The notes under the pieces were generated by a model. It was not told the DNA's origin. It made no database searches and saw only the letters and a list, made by a program, of their open reading frames with translations. A stretch of DNA of 64,000 bases from Anomaloglossus baeobatrachus (taxonomy: Eukaryota > Chordata > Amphibia > Anura > Aromobatidae): the NCBI RefSeq assembly GCF_048569485.1, contig NC_134356.1, forward strand, positions 467,065,820 through 467,129,819. The letters run 5' to 3'. This document shows positions 9,816 through 20,890 of this stretch, one piece after another; the stretch's first letter is position 1; each line of letters starts with the position of its first letter. A program made the translations under genes and the position numbers.

Positions 9816-12123
9816 TGTGACGCCCTGGCCTATCAGGTCGTCACAGGGTATTGTGCAACCTGCCCTTCTGCACAGTGTCCACTCCTCCTTGGTTACGGAT
9901 CCTGGTCCTTTGGTGTTGCTAACAGCTTAGCCAGTCAAAATCCTAGAAACACTTGACACTGAACCCACCAGACATACTATTGGGGGGCCTGAAAGGAATA
10001 GGGCCGCCCATATGGGGGTTGGTAGGGGAAAGTGAAAAAGTAAAGGGAGTTGTGTGGTGACTCTCAAGAGGAGAGGGCACAGGTTAGGAGCTTGGCTCCT
10101 GGAGTCTACTAGATGGAAGACGTTGGTCTGGGCCTGGTAGGAGCTGGAACCTCGGTCGCAGGGGATCGCGTCAAGGGGCACGGTCTGCCGAGGAGCTGGC
10201 TGGTATGCCTTGGAGGTAAGGAAGCATGTGATGTTTGAGGAAGGGTATGTGTTGGTGTCGGTTGCACGTAGTCGCAAGGAAGCATGGCGGCGGGACTCGA
10301 CAGTCTATTACTAGAAAAATGTTACAGTACCAGTAGTTGCGATGCCATAGAATTGTTAGGTATCGGTGCTTTCGTTTGATATTTTTCACAGTTTGTTATT
10401 TTCCATATAGAAAATGTTAGTAAATAAGTGCCTAATCAACCAGTTTTAATGAAAAGCGTAAAAGTTACCAGATTTGCAAGTAAATTGTCAAAATGTGTAC
10501 AACCGGTACATGGACTTAATTTAAGTTTTAAATATAGATAAAAATGGACCACGGTCACAGGACTAGCGTGATCAACACGAACTTGTGTTTTGTATAATAG
10601 TTGCACCTCCTGTGCCAACCAGAGTCATCTAAGAGTCAACACCCAGGACCTTAACCCGGTCACAGACCCACCATAAGTTTTCAGGGGGAACAGGTTGTTT
10701 GGGTGGCTGGTTGTTGGGATCCGGGACGTTGGGACTGGACTGTCGCAGGAAGGGGCTGCAATGGAGTAGCTTGAGCCTCTGTTACCATAGAAACTGGTAG
10801 CGTCTCACCGTTGGGCGATGAACTCTTAATAATTTTCGTAACGTTTAAGTAAAGTGCCTCCCCTGTGAGGGATGGAACCCATTAATAAAAATGCATAATG
10901 TTAAAATGTTCCTTTTTCTTTTCCACAGTTTAAAAACAAAAATAAACCTATGGTCTCCTGTAGCTCGGGGACGAGCTACGTTTAACCAAGGGGGAATGTG
11001 ACGCCCTGGCCTATCAGGTCATCACAGGCTATTGTGCAACCTGCCCTTCTGCACAGTATCCACTCCTTGGTTACGGATCCTGCTCCTTTGGTGTTGCTAA
11101 CAGCTTAGCCAGTCCAAATCCTAGAAACACTTGACACTGAACCCACCAGACATACCATTGGGGGGCCTGAAGGGAATAGGGCCGCCCATATGGGGGTTGG
11201 TAGAGGAAAGTGAAAAAGTGAAGGGAGTTGTGTGGTGACATTCAAGAGGAGAGATCACAGGTTAGGAGCTGGGCTCCTGGAGTCTACTAGGTGGCAGACG
11301 TTGGTCTAGGCCTGGGAGGAGCTATGACCCCGGTTGAAGGGGATCGCGTCAAGGGGCACGCTCTGCCGAGGAGGGCAGCCAGCGGCCTTGAGCCATCACA
11401 GGGGCCAGGGCACAACGGGGTACGTGGACCCTAGGCCGGGTAGCTTCACGCGTCCTGGTAATTTACCCGACGGGGGTGAAGACTTCAAGATTCATCCCCA
11501 ACCCGCTCCAATATTGGGGTTCTAGCGCACCGATGAGATAGGACTTTCCCAAATACAGTACAAAGAAATCCTACGTGTGAACCCTGAGAGCAAGCTTACT
11601 CCGTTAGCCATACGGGTGAGCGGGACCCGAAAAGTTTTAAGCTCAAGGGTCCAATTAGTAAGAAGGTGCCACGGAAAAGGCCACAGGCTAACAGCAACAC
11701 CAAGGGCACGGATCCCAGCAGGCTCCCTCCAAGCTGCAGTGGTGCTCAGAATTCTGGTTTACAAGCTGTCGGTGTCATTATTCCTGGACTGAGTGAGTAC
11801 ACTGAAAAGCCCCTTTTCCTCTGCCCAGCGGCACGCCAATCACCATCTCCCCAACTGGCCCCGGGGCACAAACCTCCTATCCACGGAGGGGTTAAACATC
11901 CTGCTGCCACACCATCGCCACCGGGCTCCCCCAAGAGCAGCGGTGGTTTCCTACATTACCACGCACTGTGGGTGGCGTCACTAACTTTCAATCCCCCTGT
12001 ACATACTTCCCCCCACTCTTCTTTTAATTCGAGTGTCCGCGCGGACCCCCCGGATCCGGAGACCCCTTGAGCCACCGCGACTTCGGATCCGAACGGCTCG
12101 GCCGCTGGCACGGGGGCGGTACA
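9816..12123 (+). mobile_element. LTR retroelement fossil, most of the interior lost
   Basis: A 5' LTR portion (9816 to about 10196) and a fuller 3' LTR (10997-12123) share the TGTGACGCCCTGG start and the body of the Gypsy LTR family. The 3' LTR is preceded by a purine tract AAGGGGGAA (10988-10996), a typical polypurine tract, which sets the orientation as plus. The 800 bp between has no recognisable gag or pol. The 4-base flanks AACT and CACT differ at one position. It is broken. Confidence 0.72.
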
Positions 12124-12125
12124 CA

Positions 12126-12151
12126 CTGATGAGGGGCAATCACCCCGAAAC
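12126..12151 (+). ncRNA. Hammerhead-type core at an LTR insertion point
   Basis: CTGATGA (12126-12132) and GAAAC (12147-12151) are both perfect core boxes. They are separated by GGGG-CAATCA-CCCC, a clean 4-bp stem II with a 6-base loop. The following ACCGAGG does not make the ACAGCTGT stem III that I recall for this amphibian motif type, so the copy is probably inactive. The LTR element at 9816-12123 ends two bases before the core, so the upstream strand of stem I now lies beyond 9815. Confidence 0.55.
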
Positions 12152-12286
12152 ACCGAGGGGGAGACAGACAGAGAATTGGCGAGAAACAGAGAGACAGTTA
12201 CTATCCCGGGCGTTAATATATTCTATTTATACATTCTATCCCGGGAATGTTAATACATTCTATTTTGTTAACAGGAGTTATTAACC

Positions 12287-12332
12287 TGAATGTGTGTGTG
12301 TATGTGTGTGTGTGTGTATGTGTGTGTGTATG
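12287..12332 (+). repeat. (TG)n microsatellite
   Basis: An alternating TG run broken by TATG units. A second copy is at about 13126-13170 because of the 835-bp duplication. Confidence 0.85.
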
Positions 12333-12569
12333 TCCGGGATTGCCTTCCGCACCGTCGCAGCTACAGCCACAAAATTTTGCACACTCACACTTCTGGACCC
12401 CGAGAGCGTCATAGGCTATGTTTCGAGGGGAAATTTTAACCTGCTCTTTACAGTTATTCGCCAAAAAACCTGCCTCCATTAAAGCGAATGGAGCTGGGAG
12501 CCACAGTGCAGCCAGAACTTCAGAAGAATGCACAGCCACACCCTTATATGGAATGTTGGCGTGTCACAA

Positions 12570-12990
12570 TGCAGGCAGGGAAAGAGGCAGACACAGACAG
12601 GGAAAGAGACAGACACAGACAGGGTAAGAAACAGACATAGACAGGGTAAGAGACAGACACAAAGAGACAGACAAAGAGACAGACTGACAGGGAAAGAGAC
12701 AGACAGGGAAAAAGAGGGAAAGAGAGAGACAGGTTAAGAGACAGACACAGACAGGTAAAGAGACAGACACAGGGAAACAGACAGACAAGGAAAGAGAGGG
12801 AAAGAGACAGACAGGGAAAGAGACAGACAGGGAAAGTGACAGAGATAGATAGACAGACAAGGAAAGAGATAGATAGACAGACAGACAGGAAAAGAGATTG
12901 AGACAGACGGAGAAAGAGACAGAGACAGTCAGAGACAGACAGGGGAAGAGACAGACAGACAAAGATAGAGAGACAGAGAGATATATGCAG
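12570..12990 (+). repeat. GACA/GGGAAAGA minisatellite, first copy
   Basis: Irregular tandem units of AGAGACAGACAGGGAAAG and variants. All frames are open because stop codons cannot form in the motif, which explains the Ser/Leu/Val/Cys-rich minus-strand ORFs here. Confidence 0.85.
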
Positions 12991-13409
12991 AGGGGGAGAC
13001 AGACAGAGAATTGGAGAGAAACAGAGAGACAGTTACTATCCCGGGTGTTAATATATTCTATTTATACATTCTATTCCGGGAATGTTAATACATTCTATTT
13101 TGTTAACAGGAGTTATTAACCTGAATGTGTGTGTGTATGTGTGTGTGTGTGTGTATGTGTGTGTGTATGTCCGGGATTGGCTTCCGCACCGTCGCAGCTA
13201 CAGCCACAAAATTTTGCACACTCACACTTCTGGACCCCGAGAGCGTCATAGGCTATGTTTCGAGGGGAAATTTTAACCCCGCTCTTTACAGTTATTCGCC
13301 AAAAAACCTGCCTCCATTAAAGCGAATGGAGCTGGGAGCCACAGTGCAGCCAGAACTTCAGAAGAATGCACAGCCACGCCCTTATATGGAATGTTGGCGT
13401 GTCACAATG

Positions 13410-13825
13410 CAGGCAGGGAAAGAGGCAGACACAGACAGGGAAAGAGACAGACACAGACAGGGTAAGAAACAGACATAGACAGGGTAAGAGACAGACACAA
13501 AGAGACAGACAAAGAGACAGACTGACAGGGAAAGAGACAGACAGGGAAAGAGAGGGAAAGAGAGAGGCAGGTTAAGAGACAGACACAGACAGGTAAAGAG
13601 ACAGACACAGGGAAACAGACAGACAGGGAAAGAGAGGGAAAGAGACAGACAGGGAAAGAGACAAGGAAAGTGACAGAGATAGATAGACAGACAAGGAAAG
13701 AGATAGATAGACAGACAGACAGGGAAAGAGATTGAGACAGACGGAGAAAGAGACAGAGACAGTCAGAGACAGACAGGGAAAGAGACAGACAGACAAAGAT
13801 AGAGAGACAGAGAGATATATGCAGA
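13410..13825 (+). repeat. GACA/GGGAAAGA minisatellite, second copy
   Basis: Near-identical second copy of the array at 12570-12990, produced by the 835-bp tandem duplication. The variant units are in the same order. Confidence 0.85.
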
Positions 13826-13982
13826 GGGGGAGACAGACAGAGAATTGGAGAGAAACAGAGAGACAGTTACTATCCCGGGTGTTAATATATTCTATTTATA
13901 CATTCTATCCCGGGAATGTTAATACATTCTATTTTGTTAACAGGAGTTATTAACCCGGGCGAAGCCGGGTAGTACAGCTAGT

Positions 13983-14430
13983 ATATTATAATGCAGCCCT
14001 ATAATCATCCATGTATTATAATGCACCCCCATAGTCCTCCATATATTATAATACACTCCCCATAGTCCTCAATATATTATAATTCAGCCCCATAGTCCTC
14101 CATGCATTATAATGCACCTCTATAGTTCTCCATGTATTATAATGCACCCCATAGTCCTCCATATATTATAATGCACCTCCATAGTCCTCCATACATTGTA
14201 ATGCAGCCCCATAGTCCTCCATGCATTATAATGCACCTCCATAGTTCTCCATATATTATAATGCACGCCCATAATCCTCCATGTATTATATTGCACCCCC
14301 ATAGTGCTCCATGTATTATAATGCACACCCCATATTCCTCCATATAGTATTATGAAGCCCCCAAATAGTATTAGGCGTCCCCATATTCCTCCATAAAGTA
14401 GAATACAGCCCCCATATAATTTAATGCACC
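13983..14430 (+). repeat. 30-bp tandem repeat, about 14 units
   Basis: The unit is close to TATTATAATGCACCCCCATA plus GTCCTCCATG. It keeps a 30-bp period over most of the array, so translation gives a 10-residue repeat on both strands that looks protein-like but is not a gene. It begins directly at the Helitron end. Confidence 0.88.
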
Positions 14431-15523
14431 CTAACAGTCATCTGGCCACCGTGATAAATATATACTCACTTCTCCTCATTCCCTCGCAGCTCCAGTCTCC
14501 AGCATGTCCACTGTTCTGCCGCTCTGCACATCTCAGCACAGCAGGCACGCAGTAGTGATGTCCACGCACTTCGTTGTGCTGAGCTGATAGGGCGCAGACA
14601 CAGCGGGAGAATTATGATAGAGGTGGAGCCGCTCACTCTCTCATCATTGCTTTCAAATGTATCGGCATCTGCGATGTCTATACAATTGAAGTGCGATTGT
14701 CGGCGGGGACCCCGGTGCCAGCTCTGGGACTAGGCCTCATAGCGGTCGTATGGCCTGTTGCCGTAAGCGGTATGCCACTGGCTAAGGTCCTCAGGCCCCC
14801 TAAACCACCTGGCCCTGTCACGATGGTGACCCCTGCAACTGCAAGTGGTCCGCCCCTGGACAGATCACTCTTGTTTCATTAACCAGCCTCTTCTACCTGA
14901 GAGTTTGCCATTATTACCTGAGGTCTTTCCTTAGAGGGGATGGTCCAGGTGCATTAAGTTCCTGATGACACTGCAAGAGCTGGACTATTGATCTGCACAT
15001 ACGTCATTGCTCAACATTTTTTTTTAGTGAAGACACAAAATCTCAGGCAGGGGAGACAAGTCACAAGTCACAGGGGAGACAAGAGCGACCCGTCCATCAA
15101 AGACTGGAGGCCCACCCTGCTGCACTTGCACTTCTTTAGCATAAAGCTTTGAGCTTGTTGGAAGCAGTGGATTTTACTAAATATGACTCAAAATCAATCC
15201 TCTCTAAATTGATCCACTCATCTCAATTTGTCATGTGTCATGACTTTAAAGAAAGAAAGACCTGTCACTGGGTCAAACGTTTTTTGTGAAAAAAACAGAA
15301 AAATTAACAATGTCTGTGACCATAGTCCCTATATTGGACATTAGCCTAACAGTAATACAACAATGCAAAATATTAATGTATCAACAGACAAAATATTAAA
15401 AATAGGCATAGTGATCAAGTAATCATGGTAGGTATAAGGTGAGGACACATGATGAAGGATAGTAGTGAGAGACACTCACAATTGCATAAATAGGAGGAAC
15501 AGTGTCTAGGTAAAAAATGTATG
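14431..15523. other. No gene seen; moderately GC-rich then AT-rich DNA
   Basis: 14450-14880 is GC-richer and resembles dispersed amphibian repeat DNA but has no clear ends. 14880-15520 shows no ORF or repeat structure that I can support. Confidence 0.35.
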
Positions 15524-15614
15524 TTAACACTAGAAGTACTGGACTCGTGACACCTATATAGAAATGCATAGTGCAAAGTAGTCAAAATGACTACCTCAGT
15601 AGTTCTAGTGTTAA
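15524..15614. mobile_element. Tiny piggyBac-type MITE with TTAA ends
   Basis: TTAA at 15524-15527 and 15611-15614 bracket a hairpin-like unit whose ends are CACTAGAAGTACT and the inverse AGTAGTTCTAGTG. The TTAA duplication plus short inverted ends is the piggyBac pattern. It is only 91 bp including both TTAAs. Confidence 0.72.
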
Positions 15615-15652
15615 AGATAATATGGTCAAATAAATAGGTGAATGAGGTAATA

Positions 15653-15730
15653 ACTTGTGACTTTTAGGATCGCTACTTCCAATAGGTGGCGCTGTGCTAG
15701 AGTTTGTCTCCTTTACTGGAGAGACAATTT
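15653..15730 (-). mobile_element. Fragment of the 9470-9774 MITE family
   Basis: Contains CTTCCAATAGGTGGCGCTG and GTTTGTCTCCTTTACTGGAG, the inverse of sequence at about 9580-9650. Neither inverted end is present. Confidence 0.55.
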
Positions 15731-16109
15731 GAGATAATAATGTAATGGGAAGTAATGACCACTAGATGTCTGTATTGCACACAAATTGTATCAAGTTGTA
15801 ACACAACATATGCATACAGGAAATCTTTTAGAAATTATTAGCAACAAAAGTAGAGACCAATATGAGAGTGATTACCCATAGAGTGCTGTGTCACCTCATA
15901 AATCTCTGCGCCCTGATACACATTTTTCAAATGCTTCTTTGGGGGAGTAGACTGAGTGGTAATTTGTAGTAGAGGGTTTTTATATGCACGGATTTGTTTG
16001 TATTAGATGAATACAGCATGGGGTACGGCGCATGAGAGATGGGTCCCCAGCGGCAAGCGTGTCACATCCAGCAATCCTGGTGACAGCGCGGGTCAGGAAA
16101 ACACTTCCT

Positions 16110-16554
16110 AACAAAAAGGAGACAGCTGCACTATGTAGTGCCAAGCTATATGGAATAATGAATATGGGAATATAGACATGCATTATTGCTATGAAAAAAC
16201 ATGCAAAAATTTAGATTCTTAGCACACAAATTAGCCAGTTTTATGTGAGCCCAACAGCCAGGAGCAAGGCAACCTGAAAATGAAACATAGTAACAAAGTG
16301 GAGACAGCTGCACTCTGTCCGCCCATAAATTGAAGGGCTTTTTTAACCCAAATTAGGCATTAGTTCGATAGGGACCAAACAAAAATGAAGTAGTCTTGTT
16401 GCTGGCTGTTGGGCTCACATAAAACTGGCCAATTTTGTGTTCTAAGTATCTCAATTTTTACATGGTTTTTCATAGCAGTATTTCATGTTTTTATTCCCAT
16501 ATTCATTGTTCAATATTTCTTAGCACTGCAGTGTGCAACTGTCTCCTTTTTGTT
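16110..16554. mobile_element. Long palindromic element, 150-bp arms
   Basis: The left arm (16110-16261) starting AACAAAAAGGAGACAGCTGC is matched in reverse by 16403-16554 with scattered differences. A 140-bp centre separates them. Part of the centre (about 16308-16368) recurs in direct orientation at about 16705-16770. It is a foldback-like or MITE-type element and the family is not recognised. Confidence 0.65.
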
Positions 16555-16772
16555 ATTATGTTTTATATTCAGTTTGCACCTGTTCACATTAGAAAGGTAC
16601 GATGTGTCATCAGTCTTTTTCTTAGATTACAGAGTCATGCCTTCTGATTGAGCACTCCTGCTCTTCAGCCTCAGGTGATTTTAATTCTCCATTTGCAGGA
16701 TCCTGTCCACCCATAAACTGTAGGGTTTTTTAACCCAAAAAGAGGCATTAGTTTGATAGGGACCCAATCTAA

Positions 16773-17337
16773 GGGTGGCTTTACATGCTGCGATATCCTG
16801 CCAGATATCACTAGCATGACACCCGCCCCCATCGTTTGTGCACGACGGGCATATCGCTGCCTGTCGCGCACAAAATCGCTCACCCCCGTCACACATACCT
16901 GTCCTTCGACGTCGCTGTGACCGGCGAACTGCCTCCTTTCGAAGGGGTCGGACCGTTTGGCGTCACAGTGACGTCACTAAGCGGCCGCCCAATGTAAGCG
17001 GAGGGGCGGAGATGAGCGGGACGTAACATCCCGCCCATCTCATTCCTTCCGCATTGTGGCCGGAGGCAGGTAAGGAGAGATCCTCGTTCCTGCAGCGTCA
17101 CACGTAGTGATGTGTGCTGCCGCAGGGACGAGGATCAACTTCGCCCCAGCGACAGCAGTGATAACTGGCAGCGGACCCCCATGTCAACGAGGAGCGATTT
17201 TGGACGTTTTTGCAACGATCAAAAATCGCTCCTAGGAGTCACACGCTACGACATCGCTACAGCGGCCAGATGTGCGTCACAAAATCTGTGACCCCAACGA
17301 GATCGCTGTAGCGAAATCGTAGCGTGTAAAGCCCGCT
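16773..17337. mobile_element. Harbinger-like MITE, copy 1
   Basis: The ends GGGTGGCTTTACATG and AGCGGGCTTTACACG (inverse of the right end) are inverted repeats, flanked by TAA on both sides (16770-16772 and 17338-17340). A 3-bp TAA duplication fits PIF/Harbinger elements. The interior is CpG-rich and includes GGAGGGGCGGAGATGAGCGGGA, shared with three other copies in the window. Confidence 0.68.
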
Positions 17338-17654
17338 TAAGACTATATGTATGGGAAACGTGAGCAACCAAAAATGGGGATAGCAAGGAATGGGAAATAG
17401 AGATAGCAAAGAAGAATAAAGATAATGTTAATACACAAAATATTTATTAGTAATAATAAGGTGTGTATAAAATTTAAATTATATGTGGTGATAATTACAC
17501 ACAATAGATATACATTGCAAATAAAACCTGATGTGATACATACAGTTGAAACCAGAAGTTTCCATACACTATGTAAAAAGACACATATGCATGTTTTTCT
17601 CACTATCTGACATGAAATCAAAATAAAGATTTCCCATTTTAGGTCAATTAGGAA

Positions 17655-18720
17655 CCAAAATGTAATATATAAAGCTGAGTGTATGTGTGTATGTTTGTAT
17701 GTATGTATGGGTGTATGTGTGTATGTCCGATAAAGGAATCTGCACCGTCGCATTTACAATTACGAAATTTTGCACAGACACCCCATGTGACTCAGGGAAC
17801 TTCATAGACTATGTTTTGAAGGGAAAATTTAACCACACGCTTTACAGTTACTCTCCAAAAAACCTGCCTCCATTAAACTCAATGGAGCTGCGAGCTATTA
17901 GGTTATTAATAGGAGCTGCGATTGGTTGCTATAGGAACAAAGGAAATTGTTAGTATAAGAAGCTTATGTGTGAGGTAATAAGATGTCAGTGGGGAGATGG
18001 ATAGAAAGGGACAGAAAGAGACAGAGAGAGAGACAGACAGTCAAAGAGACAGACAGAGGCAGACAGACAAAAACAGACAGGGAAAGAGACAAACAGAGAG
18101 ACAGACAAAGAGAGACAGGGAAAGAGACACACTGACAGGGAAAGAGACAGAGACAAGGAAAGAGACAGGGAAAGAGACAGAGACAGATGGGGAAAGAGAC
18201 AGATGGAGAAAGAGACAGACAGAGAAAGAGACAGACGGAGAAAGAGACAGACAAGGAAAGAGGCAAGGAAAGAAACAGAGGCGAGGCAATTAAAGAGACA
18301 GGGAAAGAAACAGAGACAAGTAAAAAGACAGGGAAAGAGATACATGGGGAAAGAGACAGACAGGGAAAGAGACAGAGACAAGTAAAGAGACAGGGAAATA
18401 GACAGATGGGGAAAGACACAGATGGGGAAAGACACAGACGGGGAAAGAGACAGACAGGGAAAGAGACAGACAGGGAAAGAGACAGACGTGGAAAGAGACA
18501 GACATGGAAAGAGACAGAACTGGAAAGACACGGATGGGGAAAGAGACAGATGGGGAACGAGACAGACCAGGAATGAGACAGACTGGGAATGAGACAGATG
18601 GGGAACGAGACAGATGGGGAACAAGACAGATGGGGAACGAGACAGATGAGGAATGAGACAGATGGGGAAAGAGACAGACTGGGAAAGAGACAGATGGGGA
18701 AAGAGACAGACCTAGAATGC
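17655..18720 (+). mobile_element. Helitron-related sequence with GACA minisatellite
   Basis: 17690-17890 matches the Helitron body at 12296-12500: a (TGTA) tract, CTGCACCGTCGC, ACGAAATTTTGCACA and AAAACCTGCCTCCATTAAA. A minisatellite of GACAGACAGGGAAAGAGA and GACAGATGGGGAAAGAGA units follows at 18000-18715. No CTAG end or hairpin was found, so it is probably partial. Confidence 0.55.
18000..18715 (+). repeat. GACA-type minisatellite
   Basis: About 700 bp of AGAGACAGAxxGGGAAAG units. The later units drift to GATGGGGAA(A/C)GAGACA. It lacks stops on the minus strand in several frames, giving spurious Ser/Leu-rich ORFs. Confidence 0.85.
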
Positions 18721-19540
18721 TTTTAACTTAATTAGTTAGCCGTATGGTACATTGAAAATATAAATATAGCGTAGGACCCTCCTATCGAGATTTGCCTTGA
18801 CGTTGGCAGGGGCGGCTCAAATTATTGATCAATCATTTGCTAAAAATCTCAATTTGCATTATAGTACAGTTGGAATACTTGTGAATTTACAATAAAACAC
18901 TAAAAAAAAGTTTAGGTAATAGGAGGGCTTTTTAAGTAAGATATTTATGAGCAAAGGTAAAGAGATTACTATACTTACATGGCTTAATAGAATCTTCTTT
19001 GGCTATCAACTGGTTAACCATTTGTTGCTTATCATTGTAAGACTAGCGCTTTTCACATATTTTGTGAATAGCTGTCCTCCGCTTTACTTATTTATTATGA
19101 TCCCCACTATACTCTTTCTCTGTCCTATAAATGTTCAAGGATTAGGAATGTCTCAGCCTACAATACATTGGTGCATACTTATCAATAGAGTCTAATTCTT
19201 AGACAATGCTATTTAGAAAAAAAGCCCTAAATTTATGAATGTGGTTCCTGCTTTTCCATAAAACTGTCTAATTTTAAGACTATCTAGTGTATGTTTACAC
19301 CACCTCTTAGCTATTAATTGGTTTACTTTGTGCCAGAAATTTGCACCAAACGTTTGGCGCATAGTGTTGCATATCCGATGACACTCATTTTCTAGTTAGA
19401 CAAATCCCTTTTTGCAAGGTCATGAGGCCTTGTCAGACAAGGACAAAAAGTGTTTAAAACACATGATAGATAATGCGCAAGTCATAAAAGACAGTTTTGT
19501 GGTGCAAATTACACCAGAATTCTGGCATATTTACTTTAAG
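18721..19540. other. No gene; old repeat fragment at its left
   Basis: 18805-18870 (GGGGCGGCTCAAATTATTGA region) is related to 38225-38290 inside duplication copy B, so a dispersed repeat was the source of both. The rest, to 19540, is AT-rich with no supported feature. Confidence 0.4.
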
Positions 19541-19718
19541 GTCACACGTTGATTATTTGGTGAGGTTTTTACCTCAGTATTTGTAGCCAAAACCAGGAGT
19601 GGGTATAAAATACAGAATTAGTTATGTTTTTCTATTATATTTTTCCTTTGATTGTTCCACTCCTGGTTTTGGCTACAAATACTGAAATAAAAAAAACTCA
19701 CCAAATACTCGTGTGCAC
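19541..19718. mobile_element. Hairpin MITE of ~178 bp
   Basis: The left arm ATTTGGTGAGGTTTTTACCT, CAGTATTTGTAGCCAAAACC and AGGAGTGG is mirrored by CCACTCCTGGTTTTGGCTAC and CTCACCAAATACTCGTGTG on the right. The outer ends are CACACG and CGTGTG. There is no coding capacity. Confidence 0.65.
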
Positions 19719-20156
19719 GTACATATGCCCCATTATTTTACTCTATTAACGCTCTGATGGTATTTTAACTTATTTTATCTACAAGTATTGTATTTACTTT
19801 TCTTTATGTCCTCTTATTTCCTATTTAACTTTGCTCACTTATAGTAATTACTGGCCTAACTCTCTCAAGCAATGTAGGCCATGATGGGGATGAACCTGTA
19901 TTTTTTCTCAACTTGTATTGCACTCAAACAACTCTATGTCCTGGTCTTTTCCACTGTAAATAGTTTTAGAACTATAAATCTCCATTCTTCCTATATACTA
20001 ATGTCCCTTCATGGCACAGGACAAATCTTCCTACCAAGGGGGTTTGTAAAGAATCACACACTTTCCAATCCAATTGTGAACTTATTAATCCCACCTAACC
20101 GACAATAACTTGTTCATTTTTCTTTTCTAACTTCTTCTCTTCTTCCTTCATCCCCC
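19719..20156. other. No supported feature
   Basis: AT-rich single-copy-looking sequence. A 75-residue ORF at 19881-20108 has no recognisable motif. Confidence 0.3.
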
Positions 20157-20890
20157 TCTTACTGTCTTCCACAACCTCACACCCTCCACACGCAGCCTCC
20201 ACACATGCACGCACCCTCCACACATGCACGCACCCTCCACACATTCACGCATCCTCCACACGCACCCTCCACACATGTACGCACCCTCCACACATGCACG
20301 CACCCTCCACACATGCACGCACCCTCCACACATGTACACACCCTTCCCATGCACCCTTCACACACGCACACACCCTCCACACACGCACACACCCTCCACA
20401 CGCAGCCTCCACACATGCACGCACCCTCCACACATGCACGCACCCTCCACACATTCACGCATCCTCCACACGCACCCTCCACACATGTACGCACCCTCCA
20501 CACATGCACGCACCCTCCACACATGCACGCACCCTCCACACATGCACACACCCTCCCCATGCACCCTTCACACATGCACACACCCTCCACACACGCACAC
20601 ACCCTCCACACGCAGCCTCCACACATGCACGCACCCTCCACACATGCACGCACCCTCCACACATTTACGCACCCTCCATACGCACCCTCCACACATGCAC
20701 GCACCCTCCACACATGCACGCACCCTCCACACATGCACACACCCTCCCCATGCACCCTTCACACACGCACACACCCTCCACACGCACACACCCTCCACAC
20801 GCACACACACCCTCCACACATGCACACCCTCCACACATGCACACCCTCCACACATGCACACACCCTTCACACACACCCTCCCCATACGCA
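20157..20890 (+). repeat. 19-bp minisatellite with 210-bp higher-order repeat
   Basis: The basic unit is close to CACATGCACGCACCCTCCA. A marker variant CGCAGCCTCC recurs at 20191, 20401 and 20611, exactly 210 bp apart, and the unit variants between markers keep the same order. The array was therefore amplified in 210-bp blocks (about 11 units each). Both strands are open in all frames, producing long artificial His/Thr/Pro and Cys/Val/Gly ORFs. Confidence 0.9.

Larger units (their letters stand above)
12159..13981 (+). mobile_element. Helitron-type element with tandemly duplicated interior
   Basis: The right end (13954-13981) has the Helitron signature: a short hairpin with stems CCCGG and CCGGG, then a short spacer, terminal CTAG, and T in the flank. 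Upstream, an 835-bp unit is repeated (12161-12995 and 12996-13829, then a partial copy). Each unit holds a (TG)n tract, a conserved CCGCACCGTCGCAGCTACAG segment also found in the relative at 17690, and a long GACA-rich minisatellite. There is no Rep/helicase, so it is non-autonomous. The 5' end was not located. Confidence 0.65.

Noticed and set aside
17964-18624. Ser/Leu/Cys-rich minus-strand ORFs resembling membrane proteins
   Set aside because: They are the reverse reading of GACA/GGGAAAG minisatellite units. The same artefact occurs at 12564-12962 and 13402-13796.
20157-20890. CRISPR-like regular repeats
   Set aside because: There are no unique spacers, units are contiguous, and the surrounding DNA is vertebrate. 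The same holds for the arrays at 13983, 36428, 42308 and 62621.
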